A stretch of DNA of 64,000 bases, taken from the NCBI GenBank assembly GCA_019752635.1, contig JAIELX010000006.1:1-64000 (forward strand), in the 5' to 3' direction. The notes under the pieces are model-generated. The model was not told where the DNA came from. It made no database searches and saw nothing but the letters and a program-made list of their open reading frames with translations. Of this stretch, positions 8,236 to 16,727 are shown piece by piece; position 1 is the stretch's first letter, and the number at the start of each line of letters is the position of its first letter. Both the position numbers and the translations under genes were made by a program. Source of the stretch: Candidatus Obscuribacterales bacterium (GTDB lineage Bacteria > Cyanobacteriota > Vampirovibrionia > Obscuribacterales > Obscuribacteraceae).

Positions 8236-9096
8236 CTATTTTTGACAGCGCGGGCAATAGTGCGATGAGCGTCCATTGATCTTTACACGTTCGACCGCCG
8301 CTTTGCATTGTCGGCACTGTTGTCCTTTGCGACCGTAGACATACGCTTCTGCTTGATAGTTTCCGTTAACTCCATCGCTGTTCGTGTAGTCGCGAATGCT
8401 CGATCCTCCGGCAACGATAGCTTGCTCAAGTACTTGTTTCGAGTGATCGGCAACGCGCATCAACTCTTTGATCGTAAGCGAGGAGGCGAACCGTCGCGGA
8501 TCGATGCCGGACAAATGCAGTATTTCGTCCGCGTAGATGTTTCCGATTCCAGCAATAATTGTTTGGTCCAACAGTGCTGTTTTTATAGGCTGTGTTTTCT
8601 TGGCGAACTTTTCGCGCAGATAGTCGCTCTCAAGCCCCTCTAGTGGCTCAGGACCCAATGTGGCTATACCTGAAATCTCATCTTCTGATTGGCCCTCAGG
8701 TAAGAACCAGGCCCGTCCAAATACGCGCATGTCGTCAAAAATCAAAAGGTCTCTGCTTAAGGTGAATCGGATTCGCTCATAGGGGGTGAGCATTCTGCCC
8801 TTGTCCGATTTGCGTTGCAGCGCATCCTGGTCCTCTTGCTTCTGAGGCAGTATCAGCAGACGGCCCGACATGCGCAGATGCACTATCAACGTGCCACGGT
8901 CAAGATCGAGCAATAAATACTTTCCTCTTCGTCTTACATCTAGAAATTTCTGTTCTTTCAATTTTGACGCGAAAGTACGCGCGGTCGGCACGGCCACGCT
9001 CTCGGTTCTGTGTACCTGAACGCGCACGATTCGTTGCCCCGGTAAGCGGCGGAGCAAGCCTCTGCGGACTGTTTCTACTTCGGGGAGTTCCGGCAT
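8236..9096 (-). CDS. mutM: Formamidopyrimidine-DNA glycosylase (Fpg/MutM)
   Basis: A bifunctional glycosylase/AP lyase that excises oxidised purines such as 8-oxoguanine. The start is fixed by chemistry: the mature enzyme must begin with the catalytic proline, so MPELPEVETVRRGL at 9096 is the real start, although the frame stays open 29 codons upstream. Visible parts are P2-E3, the RRRGKYLLLDL strand with the catalytic Lys, the helix-two-turn-helix region around GIGNIYADEILHLSGIDP, and a C-terminal zinc finger with CRQC ... CPRC. The length of 286 residues is normal. A half copy of the dispersed repeat sits just upstream. Confidence 0.96.
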   Translation of the reverse strand: MPELPEVETVRRGLLRRLPGQRIVRVQVHRTESVAVPTARTFASKLKEQKFLDVRRRGKYLLLDLDRGTLIVHLRMSGRLLILPQKQEDQDALQRKSDKGRMLTPYERIRFTLSRDLLIFDDMRVFGRAWFLPEGQSEDEISGIATLGPEPLEGLESDYLREKFAKKTQPIKTALLDQTIIAGIGNIYADEILHLSGIDPRRFASSLTIKELMRVADHSKQVLEQAIVAGGSSIRDYTNSDGVNGNYQAEAYVYGRKGQQCRQCKAAVERVKINGRSSHYCPRCQK

Positions 9097-9130
9097 GATA
9101 GTGGTAATTATAGCGTAGCGACGCGGTGAT

Positions 9131-9174
9131 CGCACGGAGGCAAGGAGGCTTGCCGACGAGCCGGAGCGCCTGTA
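9131..9174. repeat. Half copy of the dispersed GC-rich repeat
   Basis: The sequence CACGGAGGCAAGGAGGCTTG followed by CCGACGAGCCGGAGCGCC matches the right half of the repeat at 5394-5480 with a few changes. It lies in the gap between mutM and the vWA protein gene. Confidence 0.6.
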
Positions 9175-9183
9175 AGGAATCAT

Positions 9184-10653
9184 CTAGTCTTCATTCAGCA
9201 AAGCTAGTGTGCCGTGTGATATCTGCGCCAGGACATCTTGAAGCGTCGGCAAATCCGGTGCGTAATACATTTTGCTTCCGTTGCCGCATGCGGCAACCAT
9301 TCCCTTCAGCGTTTTTGGACCAGCTTCTCGCGCGTACGCTGTTTTGAAAAATCCGATGGCGAACAGGCGAATGCCTTTTTCACCTGCTAGTTTTGCTAAT
9401 GGTTTTGGGCTTCCTGTCGTGGGAATTCCGTCAGTGAGTAAAATGATGGTTTTTTCGACTTCGGGCCGATGTTCGCCGCCCTCAAGCATATTGATAGACG
9501 CTTGCATCGCGCCTTTGGTATCAGTGCCGTTAAATGTCAAACTAGGCGCAATGGAATCGACGACAAGTTGTTTCTTCGGATCCGCCTTGCTCAGGTTGAC
9601 GTGAGGATAATGATGATCGGCATACGTTTGGAAATCGTCCTTGCAATCGGCCCCGGTCGATTCTCTTCCGCCGAATGTGATCAGCCCGACATGAGCGTCT
9701 CCGTCGTCCTTGAGCTGGGCCATGAAATCTGTCAGTGCTGATTTTGCTTCGTACAAAGGAAGAACCTTTTGCATCGACAACTTTTGATATCCGGATTTGT
9801 ACCCTGGCCCCGGGGTCACGAAGGCTTTGAGTATGCCCTTGTCGGCGTTGCTGGATGCGAATATCGCCGCATTTTCGAGATTGCCTCGCTTCGCTTCAAC
9901 CAATGCTGCTGTCTTTACGGCACTCGGCATGCCGCTGAACTTATTCATAATGTCGGACTTGCTAAAGTCTGTTGTGTCCGGATTGGGAATAGCATTTGCC
10001 GCTCCGCGTCTTCCCAAATGGGACGGAGCGGTGCTGCTTCGCACGATAGCATAGGTGGTCGTTTTCGAAGTGGAGTTGTAGGTGCGCTTCACGACTTTGC
10101 TGTCGGATGCAATGGTCATAGAGTCGGAAATATCAACCGCCAACACTATGTCGCCCTCCAGACCGTTATAGCCAGCCAGAGACTTTGTTCTTACAGTTTC
10201 GGTGCTCAAACCCAGAAAATTGCCGAAAGCAGGTCTCAATCCGTACGCAGCGGTGGCGCGGACCCTACCGGTGGTATCATCGACATCGACTTGCAGGGCG
10301 CCGTGTAGAGTCGCAGGATTATCCGTTGCTGCTGTTGTGGTCAGTGTCGATTGGCTTAGAAAATCACTCATCACGATGTTTTGTTTGAAAAAGTCCAGTG
10401 CCAGTTGTTTTGCCGCCGGCCTTGCTGCGGAGCGTGATCCTGTGACATTGGCCAGGTAGGCTGAGGCGGCTAGAGCTGCGGCATCAGTTGCTGATCGCAG
10501 CTGTTTCTGAGCCATTTGCATGCGCGCTACTTCAAAGGCGAACAAACCAATGGGAAGGAGAATGGTTACGGCCGCCATCATAATGACCAGCATGGTGGCG
10601 CCCGAGTGATATCGCAGCTGTCTGGTTCGATCGTTTTTCGTTTGGTAATCCAC
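9184..10653 (-). CDS. TadG-like protein with von Willebrand factor A domain
   Basis: A 489-residue protein. The N-terminus matches TadG_N/TadE-like pilin-type proteins: a polar leader, then GATMLVIMMAAVTILLPIGL, then FEVARMQMAQKQLRSATDAAALAA. From about residue 165 comes a vWA domain with an intact MIDAS, including DISDS in DIVLAVDISDSMT, a Thr in NGTDTKGAM and LLTDGIPTTG. Such proteins are usually anchored at the inner membrane with the vWA domain outside, and are thought to act in Tad pilus assembly or adhesion. It is the last gene of a three-gene minus-strand set (11838 to 9184), one base after the preceding stop. Confidence 0.85.
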   Translation of the reverse strand: MDYQTKNDRTRQLRYHSGATMLVIMMAAVTILLPIGLFAFEVARMQMAQKQLRSATDAAALAASAYLANVTGSRSAARPAAKQLALDFFKQNIVMSDFLSQSTLTTTAATDNPATLHGALQVDVDDTTGRVRATAAYGLRPAFGNFLGLSTETVRTKSLAGYNGLEGDIVLAVDISDSMTIASDSKVVKRTYNSTSKTTTYAIVRSSTAPSHLGRRGAANAIPNPDTTDFSKSDIMNKFSGMPSAVKTAALVEAKRGNLENAAIFASSNADKGILKAFVTPGPGYKSGYQKLSMQKVLPLYEAKSALTDFMAQLKDDGDAHVGLITFGGRESTGADCKDDFQTYADHHYPHVNLSKADPKKQLVVDSIAPSLTFNGTDTKGAMQASINMLEGGEHRPEVEKTIILLTDGIPTTGSPKPLAKLAGEKGIRLFAIGFFKTAYAREAGPKTLKGMVAACGNGSKMYYAPDLPTLQDVLAQISHGTLALLNED

Positions 10654-11241
10654 TTAGCTGTCCTCATCGGCCCCGTCTGCGTCGGCTGCAGCGCTTTCCG
10701 TGCCGACCGAGTCTTCTTCTTGCGTTGCCAGCGCCGGGTCGATGTCATCGTCGCCCGTGTCTTTGTAATCAGGATTGAGCAGCGGGTAAGTGTAGGTTTG
10801 GGTAAACACGAGCACGTCTGTAAACTGAGTACCGTTGAAGATGAAGGGGCACGGCATTTTTGTGTTTAGTCTCGTTGTCACCGAAACTCTTGGACCTTTG
10901 TCGTGTTGCGGTTTGCCTTCGTCATCGGGAAAGGTTTCGTACTTGAAGCTTGCCGCGTCGAGCAAAACAACTGGATGTCCTATAATTGCGGTGTCGGCGC
11001 CGAATTGTTTGGCTGCGAGAATTGCGGCTGCTTGTGCATTCTCCGCGCTTGATTGTTGCGATGCCGCACGAGTTGCATCGCGGCAGGCCGCGTCATTCAT
11101 CCATGCTGCAAAAACCAGAATTCCGACGTTGACGCATATGACTGCCATCACGGAGATAATGAATCCCATGCCTCCGAGTTCGATGATGCTTGAGCCGCAT
11201 TTGCGGCGTTGAGTACGGATAACTTCGGGGGTTATTCTCAT
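10654..11241 (-). CDS. TadE-like pseudopilin-type protein
   Basis: A 195-residue protein with the N-terminal pattern RKCGSSIIELGGMGFIISVM: Gly, then a hydrophobic helix with a Glu near its start, as in TadE-type prepilin peptidase substrates. A region rich in Ala (DAACRDATRAASQQ) continues the helix, as in other TadE/TadG proteins. The C-terminal 40 residues are very acidic (many Asp/Glu) and probably disordered. It sits between another TadE-like gene and the TadG-like vWA gene in one transcription unit. Confidence 0.75.
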   Translation of the reverse strand: MRITPEVIRTQRRKCGSSIIELGGMGFIISVMAVICVNVGILVFAAWMNDAACRDATRAASQQSSAENAQAAAILAAKQFGADTAIIGHPVVLLDAASFKYETFPDDEGKPQHDKGPRVSVTTRLNTKMPCPFIFNGTQFTDVLVFTQTYTYPLLNPDYKDTGDDDIDPALATQEEDSVGTESAAADADGADEDS

Positions 11242-11259
11242 CGTGTTATCTCCGCCGGC

Positions 11260-11838
11260 CTACTTGGACAAACCGCTAGGATGTTCGCAAAACTCTTTGT
11301 ATGTAGACTGCAGCTGGATTGGCACTGTCAAACCCTGCACCTTGCCGAAAAAGCTTTCGCTTAGAACAACGAGCGGTTCCACTCGCCCGTCGACGGTTAC
11401 CTCAATTTGAAACATGTAGTCTTTGGTTGAAATGTCGGTTAGTGGTGCAGTGCTGCGAATCTCCGGTTTTCCTGCTTTAATCGGTGTACCGATAATGGTA
11501 ACCTTCACGTCTTGATCGGTGAAATTGACGCCACCGGCGCCATTGGATTTGGTGGCCAAGGCATCACGTTTGGCGATGTTTATCGCGGAAAGCTCACCCT
11601 TTGAGCCATTGGCCATGAATGTCTGAGCGCGGGCGGCGCTGTGAGCGGCGTTGTGCGCCGCCGAATGCAGATAGGAGGTGCGATAGGCAATGACAGCCAG
11701 GTCTATCATTGGAAAAAGCAGCCCGATCAAAAACACGAATAAGACAACGGGAATTTCCGACAAGCTGGAGCCGCTCGCTGGTCGCGACGGTTTAGGTGGT
11801 TGATCCCCGGCAGAGGAACCCTGCGTTTGATAGTGCAT
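11260..11838 (-). CDS. TadE-like pseudopilin-type protein
   Basis: A 192-residue protein, first gene of the minus-strand TadE/TadE/TadG set. A Pro/Ser-rich N-terminal leader of about 25 residues is followed by GSSLSEIPVVLFVFLIGLLF, again with a Glu early in the hydrophobic helix, and then by YRTSYLHSAAHNAAHSAARA, the Ala-rich helical extension seen in TadE/TadG. The periplasmic part has VKVTIIGTPI and a C-terminal sequence resembling that of the plus-strand gene at 5557 (both contain G-LTVP), which suggests paralogy. Confidence 0.75.
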   Translation of the reverse strand: MHYQTQGSSAGDQPPKPSRPASGSSLSEIPVVLFVFLIGLLFPMIDLAVIAYRTSYLHSAAHNAAHSAARAQTFMANGSKGELSAINIAKRDALATKSNGAGGVNFTDQDVKVTIIGTPIKAGKPEIRSTAPLTDISTKDYMFQIEVTVDGRVEPLVVLSESFFGKVQGLTVPIQLQSTYKEFCEHPSGLSK

Positions 11839-11951
11839 GCCCCGCTGATCCTGTTTACCCGTATGCTTCGTTCCACCGGGCGGACCCTTCTAAACTACAT
11901 GGCTCGCAAGTAGCAGTTCGCGGTCGAGATGGAACCTTAATCCAGCAATCA

Positions 11952-13199
11952 TCAGGGCGCCATGAAAAAGAAGGCGGTGCTGAGAATGGCGTATACTGCC
12001 AGTAGTTGCACGCCCTCCAGCCAGTTGCATTCGCCGTCGCTGGCAACATATTGCAGCACGATTACGGATGCCACCACGGACAATACTTCGAACTCGGTGA
12101 AGCGAAGGTCCATGGGTTTACCCGACAGAAAACTGATAAACACCAGTGCCGGAGCAACCAGCAGTGCAATTTGCGCGCCGGAACCCAGGGCGATGTTTAT
12201 TGCCAGGTCCATCTTGTCTTTCATTGCCATGAAAATGGCGGTGCTGTGTTCTGCAGCGTTGCCGATAATTGCTACCAGAACAACACCGATGAAGACCTTG
12301 TTCATTCCCAATTGTTCGGCGCACATGTCGACGGTGTGAACCAGAAGTTCTGAAAGAAATGCCACAAGCACGGTCGCGACTAAAAGAACGGCTATGCTTT
12401 GACCGATGCTCCAGCCCTTAGTTCCCAGTGCGTCGTCGACCACCGTGGTGTGTTCTTCCGGGCGAGTGTGCAGATGCTTATGCGTGCGCAGACTGAAGAT
12501 TAGGCTGAGAACATAAACACTGAAGAGCACAAGGGAGATACCCAGGGCAAGCTCGTCTTCGTTGTTCGTTGCTCTGCTGAAGTGGTGAAAGACCGCAGGT
12601 ACGATTAAGCTCACCGCCGCCAGAGCAAGCAATGTTGCCGAGGTCATTGCACTGGTGCGATTGAATGTTTGCACCGGAAACTTGATTCCGCCGGCGACCA
12701 TGCTTGCGCCCAAGACCAACAAGACGTTACCGATGATGGAACCGGTGATCGAGGCTTTGACTATGTCGTAGTAAGCCGGTCCGGCGCGAAGTGCGGCAAG
12801 GGCGATAATGAATTCGCACGCGTTCCCGAACGTCGCATTGAGCAGACCGCCAAGGGCGTCTCCGACTTTGTCCGCCAGGTGTTCAGTTGCTTTTCCCATC
12901 CATCCGGCAAGCGGGATTATGCCCGCGCAGCTGGAGAAGAATGTCAGGATCGGCATGTGATTGTGTTCGGCGTAGAACGCAACCGGAATGAAAAGTAGAA
13001 GAACATCCCATATTGCGAAAGAAACCAAAAGTTTCTTGAATAAACTCTGTTGTGGTAGTTGCGCGGTTGCGGCAGTTTCGCCCGGATAGAACGGGTAGGA
13101 TTGTCCCGAATCATCGGGACCTGGTGGCACTGATGTCGCCGGCGTGGCGTCTTCGGCCGATGGTTTTATGGGGTCGGCGGCGTTGTGTTCGCTTGGCAC
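11952..13199 (-). CDS. Calcium/proton antiporter (CaCA superfamily, CAX type)
   Basis: A 415-residue inner-membrane cation/proton exchanger. A disordered N-terminal tail of about 50 residues precedes about 11 hydrophobic segments. Both signature repeats are present: GGLLNATFGNACEFIIALAA in the first half and VAIIGNAAEHSTAIFMA in the second. These carry the Glu residues that bind Ca2+, and they identify the CAX family rather than Na+/Ca2+ exchangers. It likely exports Ca2+. The start is GTG 13199, with a GGAG motif 8 bp before it and a hairpin just upstream of that. It is transcribed away from the glutamate dehydrogenase gene. Confidence 0.92.
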   Translation of the reverse strand: MPSEHNAADPIKPSAEDATPATSVPPGPDDSGQSYPFYPGETAATAQLPQQSLFKKLLVSFAIWDVLLLFIPVAFYAEHNHMPILTFFSSCAGIIPLAGWMGKATEHLADKVGDALGGLLNATFGNACEFIIALAALRAGPAYYDIVKASITGSIIGNVLLVLGASMVAGGIKFPVQTFNRTSAMTSATLLALAAVSLIVPAVFHHFSRATNNEDELALGISLVLFSVYVLSLIFSLRTHKHLHTRPEEHTTVVDDALGTKGWSIGQSIAVLLVATVLVAFLSELLVHTVDMCAEQLGMNKVFIGVVLVAIIGNAAEHSTAIFMAMKDKMDLAINIALGSGAQIALLVAPALVFISFLSGKPMDLRFTEFEVLSVVASVIVLQYVASDGECNWLEGVQLLAVYAILSTAFFFMAP

Positions 13200-13220
13200 G
13201 CGCAGGCTCCGCGAGGGGAT

Positions 13221-13243
13221 CGGACGTCTGTCACTGACGTCCG
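13221..13243. promoter_or_regulatory. Perfect 8-bp dyad in the leader of the Ca2+/H+ antiporter gene
   Basis: Arms CGGACGTC (13221-13228) and GACGTCCG (13236-13243) flank a 7-nt spacer. It lies 22 bp upstream of the antiporter GTG start, within the divergent intergenic region shared with glutamate dehydrogenase. It could be an operator or a 5'-UTR hairpin. Confidence 0.45.
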
Positions 13244-13442
13244 CAGCTCAGGTGCAACATGATAGCGGAGTACACTCATTAAAACCACTGAATGTGGTGG
13301 CTCGAAAAAAACTTAACCGGATACCTTAGCGCGCTACACGTATCCTTCCCGAATATCTCGTGTAACATACTGTGTACCCTTAATAGGCAATCTGATACGT
13401 ACTTGTCGAGACCGTAGCGATACGGCGCACTGAGGAGGTCTT

Positions 13443-14726
13443 ATGATTTTGGCGAAGACTGTTGAGCGGCCCACAATGGAGTGTGAGACCGAACAGTTCC
13501 TCATGGTTCAACAGCAGCTTGATGAAATCGCCCTGGAAATGGGACTTGATCCGGAACTTCATGAAAGGCTTCGTTATCCAAAGCGATCGCTCATCGTAAC
13601 TGTACCGGTTCGTATGGACAATGGTTCAGTGAAGACCTTCACCGGATATCGCGTTCATCACGACGTGACCCTTGGACCCGCCAAAGGGGGTATTCGTTTC
13701 CATCCGGAGGTGAGCCTGGGCGAAGTTTCGGCGCTGGCGACCTTGATGACCTGGAAGTGCGCCCTGATGGGGCTGCCGTATGGCGGAGCCAAAGGCGGAA
13801 TTCGCTGCTCGCCGTGGGAATTGTCGCTGGCTGAAAAAGAGCGGATGACCAGGCGGTACACTTCCGAAATCATCAACATTATTGGTCCCGACAAGGACAT
13901 TCCTGCTCCGGACATGTATACCAACGAGCAGACCATGGCATGGATTATGGACACCTACAGTATCAACGTCGGGCATACTGTTCCCTCTGTTGTGACAGGT
14001 AAGCCGATCTCAATCGGCGGTTCGCTCGGTCGACACGAAGCTACCGGTCGTGGTGTCGCCTACTGCGTCAAGCGAGCAGTTGCGCATATAGGAATGAAGA
14101 CATCTGCTCCGACCGTAGTAGTACAGGGCTTCGGCAATGTCGGTGCGATTGCCGCTCGCTTGCTGCATGATTCCGGTTTTAAAATTGTCGCTGTTTCCGA
14201 TGTCTATGGCGGTATTTACAACAAAGACGGACTCGATATTCCTCGTCTGCAGGCTTATCTGCTGGAGATGGGTAAAGTCGCCGGGTTTGCTCATTCGGAA
14301 GAAGTCAGCAATACCGATTTGCTGGAGCTCCCCTGCGATGTGTTGATTCCTGCCGCTTTAGGACACCAAATCACAGGGCAGAATGCCGATCGCTTGCGTT
14401 GCAAAATTGTTGTCGAAGGAGCCAACGGACCGACCAGTCCGGAGGCGGACCAGATTCTGCACGAGAAGGGGATCCTGGTTGTTCCGGACATCCTGGCCAA
14501 TGCCGGTGGTGTAACTGTAAGTTATTTCGAATGGGTTCAAGGTTTGATGCACTTGTTCTGGTCGGAAGACGAAGTGAACCAGAAGCTTGAACAAATTATG
14601 GGCCGCGCTTGCGATCAAGTATTCGAAATGACCACCAAGTCCGGGATGCGCCCGCGCATGTCGGCGTTGAGAATAGGCATCGGTCGGCTGGCGGAAGCTA
14701 AAAAGCTTCGTGGTTTGTACCCCTAA
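13443..14726 (+). CDS. gdhA: Glutamate dehydrogenase (Glu/Leu/Phe/Val dehydrogenase family)
   Basis: Catalyses the reversible conversion of glutamate to 2-oxoglutarate and ammonia with NAD(P)+. The N-terminal domain has GYRVHHDVTLGPAKGGIRFH with the substrate-binding Lys and TWKCALMGLPYGGAKGGI with the catalytic Lys, plus PAPDMYTNEQTMAW. The dinucleotide-binding domain starts near residue 215 with VVVQGFGNVGA. The length of 427 residues fits the hexameric small-subunit class. An AGGAGG Shine-Dalgarno lies 4 bp before the ATG and a strong terminator follows, so it is probably transcribed alone. Confidence 0.95.
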   Translation: MILAKTVERPTMECETEQFLMVQQQLDEIALEMGLDPELHERLRYPKRSLIVTVPVRMDNGSVKTFTGYRVHHDVTLGPAKGGIRFHPEVSLGEVSALATLMTWKCALMGLPYGGAKGGIRCSPWELSLAEKERMTRRYTSEIINIIGPDKDIPAPDMYTNEQTMAWIMDTYSINVGHTVPSVVTGKPISIGGSLGRHEATGRGVAYCVKRAVAHIGMKTSAPTVVVQGFGNVGAIAARLLHDSGFKIVAVSDVYGGIYNKDGLDIPRLQAYLLEMGKVAGFAHSEEVSNTDLLELPCDVLIPAALGHQITGQNADRLRCKIVVEGANGPTSPEADQILHEKGILVVPDILANAGGVTVSYFEWVQGLMHLFWSEDEVNQKLEQIMGRACDQVFEMTTKSGMRPRMSALRIGIGRLAEAKKLRGLYP

Positions 14727-14749
14727 GCCCGGTTTAATAGTAACAACCG

Positions 14750-14783
14750 ACGCGCTGCATCAAAACTCGATGCAGCGCGTTTT
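14750..14783 (+). terminator. Rho-independent terminator of glutamate dehydrogenase
   Basis: A perfect 12-bp stem (14750-14761 with 14769-14780), a 7-nt loop and a following TTTT lie 23 bp after the gdhA stop. It is the clearest intrinsic terminator in the window. Confidence 0.9.
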
Positions 14784-14899
14784 GCTAAATACTCACTGCT
14801 GTTTCTCGTATCCAAGCGACCGGATAAATGCGAAATCTCGAGTTTCCGCATTAAACTTACTCGTTTATACATTCAATATGTGCTTGATTTACGCCCGGC

Positions 14900-16579
14900 G
14901 TGGCAAAGAGTTCTTGTCCGGTGCTGAAAAGCCCCGATGTTAGAATTACTCAAATTCTCGTCGCGCACCGGTTTCCAGAAGACCAGCACATTATCGGACC
15001 GATGTACCGTCCAAAAGTACCACAGCAACAACCATCAGCTCCGCATCGACTGCCTAAACAGCAGGGGATGCCGACCGTGCAAGATCTGACGTTTGCGCTG
15101 GGCGAAGCCAACAAGCGTCAAAATCAGGTAGTAGAACTGCCCTGGGGTAGCGCCAGTAGCATTGCCTACATTCTCTCAATCGCCTGCTCAGGCAACAATG
15201 AACCGGTGTGGTCGCTTTTCGAAGGCGAAACGACCGAGCCTTTGTGGCGACACCCAAGCCGAGACCTGGCACTTGTGCATAGCCTTCTCTTTCAATCCGT
15301 ACCGGACGATCTGGTTTCAACCGGCACTTCCGGTTCCGCCATCGCGGGCAACTCGATGGCGGGTTCGACTATGGGCTCGCCAGCAAGCAAGCCTGCGTTA
15401 ACCAGCGGGCAGTTCCCTGTTACTTCGGCCCCTTCGGATTCGAAAGTCAGTTTGCAAGGTCGATTGGAGAACATGCAGCTCCCGACCCTGGTGCAATCAA
15501 TTCAAATGAGCAAGATGAATGGCCGCCTTCACTTGTTCGACAAGGGCAATGGCGCCCAGGTCTTCTTTGTCGATGGCTTGCCTGTGCACTCGACAACAGC
15601 CGAGAGCATTGGCGATCAGGCAATCGTCGAAATCATGTGCTGGGAGGAGGGCGATTTTTCGTTCTACCCGGAAGAATCCTCAGAAGAGCGCACGGTGAAA
15701 CGCCGACTTGATTCCATGATCATGGAAGGCATCACCTTGCTCGACCAGAAGAAATTCTTGCAGGGGCAGGGGCTTACGCCTGAATCGTACCTGTTCAAGA
15801 AAGACCTGACGATGACCGCCGATGAATTCAAGGCCCGCTTGTCGAAAGGAGCTCCGCTGGATCTTGGGGCTCAGAAGGGCTTTTACGACCTGATTGATAA
15901 TCGCAGTCGACTACAGGACATTCTGCAGCGCCGACCGATGGCTCGTATCGAGTGGATTCCGATACTGTTCAACCTTGTCAGCTGTGGGCTTGCCGGTGTT
16001 TCCGAAACGTCGCCCAATGCCGGAAGAGCTGTCGGTCTAGCTGCGGCCGATATCGACCGTTCCCAGATTCAGCAAGTGCTTCGCTCTCTGGTCCGCGGTG
16101 AGACCGGCATGTTTACGTATCCGGCATTTCTCTTCTTTCTGGAGCAAGAGTTTTCCAAAGCCGTTGTGCTTGCCATGCCGCTTTCGGTAATCATCTTCGA
16201 GGCGAGACTGAGCTATGGCGAGGCGCCGCAGCCATTGCCGTTGCCCGCTCTGCGAGAGATTTGCGCGCGATTGGAACCGCTGAAACGACCGTTCGACATT
16301 ATTGCCCATTATGAAACTTTCGACTTTGCGCTTCTTTTGCCCGGCGCTTCATCGCGCGTCGCACGCACTGTCGGTAATCGTGTGGCGGAAGTACTTTACG
16401 CCGCCCCGCTATGTCCGGGACCTTCGCATCGGCTTCTGTTAGCCGGGGGGATCGCCAGCGCCCCCGAAGATACTCAGGATCCCGGTAAATTAATAGCTGC
16501 CGCACGCGAGGCCAAGGCTCGAGCAAAAGAGACCCGTGTGCCCGTGAAGATGTTCGCGGAGCTGGAACAGAAGCATTAA
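14900..16579 (+). CDS. DUF4388 (PatA-like) protein with degenerate GGDEF domain
   Basis: A 559-residue cytoplasmic signalling-type protein. After a Pro/Gln-rich N-terminal region, residues about 190-285 form a DUF4388 domain: SLQGRLENMQLPTLVQSIQM, then GRLHLFDKGNGAQVFFVDGL and EIMCWEEGDFSFYPEE. The last 130 residues have the outline of a GGDEF fold (LSVIIFEARLS ... FDFALLLPGA ... AAREAKARAKE), but where GGDEF should be there is only HYETFDFALLLP, so it should not make c-di-GMP. Starts at GTG 14900, ATG 15002 or ATG 15068 are possible; the two ATGs look more natural. The partners are unknown. Confidence 0.75.
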   Translation: MAKSSCPVLKSPDVRITQILVAHRFPEDQHIIGPMYRPKVPQQQPSAPHRLPKQQGMPTVQDLTFALGEANKRQNQVVELPWGSASSIAYILSIACSGNNEPVWSLFEGETTEPLWRHPSRDLALVHSLLFQSVPDDLVSTGTSGSAIAGNSMAGSTMGSPASKPALTSGQFPVTSAPSDSKVSLQGRLENMQLPTLVQSIQMSKMNGRLHLFDKGNGAQVFFVDGLPVHSTTAESIGDQAIVEIMCWEEGDFSFYPEESSEERTVKRRLDSMIMEGITLLDQKKFLQGQGLTPESYLFKKDLTMTADEFKARLSKGAPLDLGAQKGFYDLIDNRSRLQDILQRRPMARIEWIPILFNLVSCGLAGVSETSPNAGRAVGLAAADIDRSQIQQVLRSLVRGETGMFTYPAFLFFLEQEFSKAVVLAMPLSVIIFEARLSYGEAPQPLPLPALREICARLEPLKRPFDIIAHYETFDFALLLPGASSRVARTVGNRVAEVLYAAPLCPGPSHRLLLAGGIASAPEDTQDPGKLIAAAREAKARAKETRVPVKMFAELEQKH

Positions 16580-16727
16580 TTGTGCTTGACATTGATTGAG
16601 GCAGAGCCCACAATATCAGCCAAGGGCTTTGAAGGGGCAGTGTAGCGGTTCATTCCCGCAGTTTCTCTTTAAACGTGTTGTGTGTTTAGCGTGTAGTTGG
16701 CAAAATCAGTAAGTTTGGGGTCGATTA

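Noticed and set aside
9097..9183. N-terminal extension of MutM by 29 codons.
   Set aside because: The enzyme needs the Pro of MPELPEVE at its N-terminus after Met removal, so the extension cannot be part of the active protein.
9769..10308. A 179-codon plus-strand frame.
   Set aside because: It is antisense to the TadG-like vWA gene, whose N-terminal helix and MIDAS are clear.
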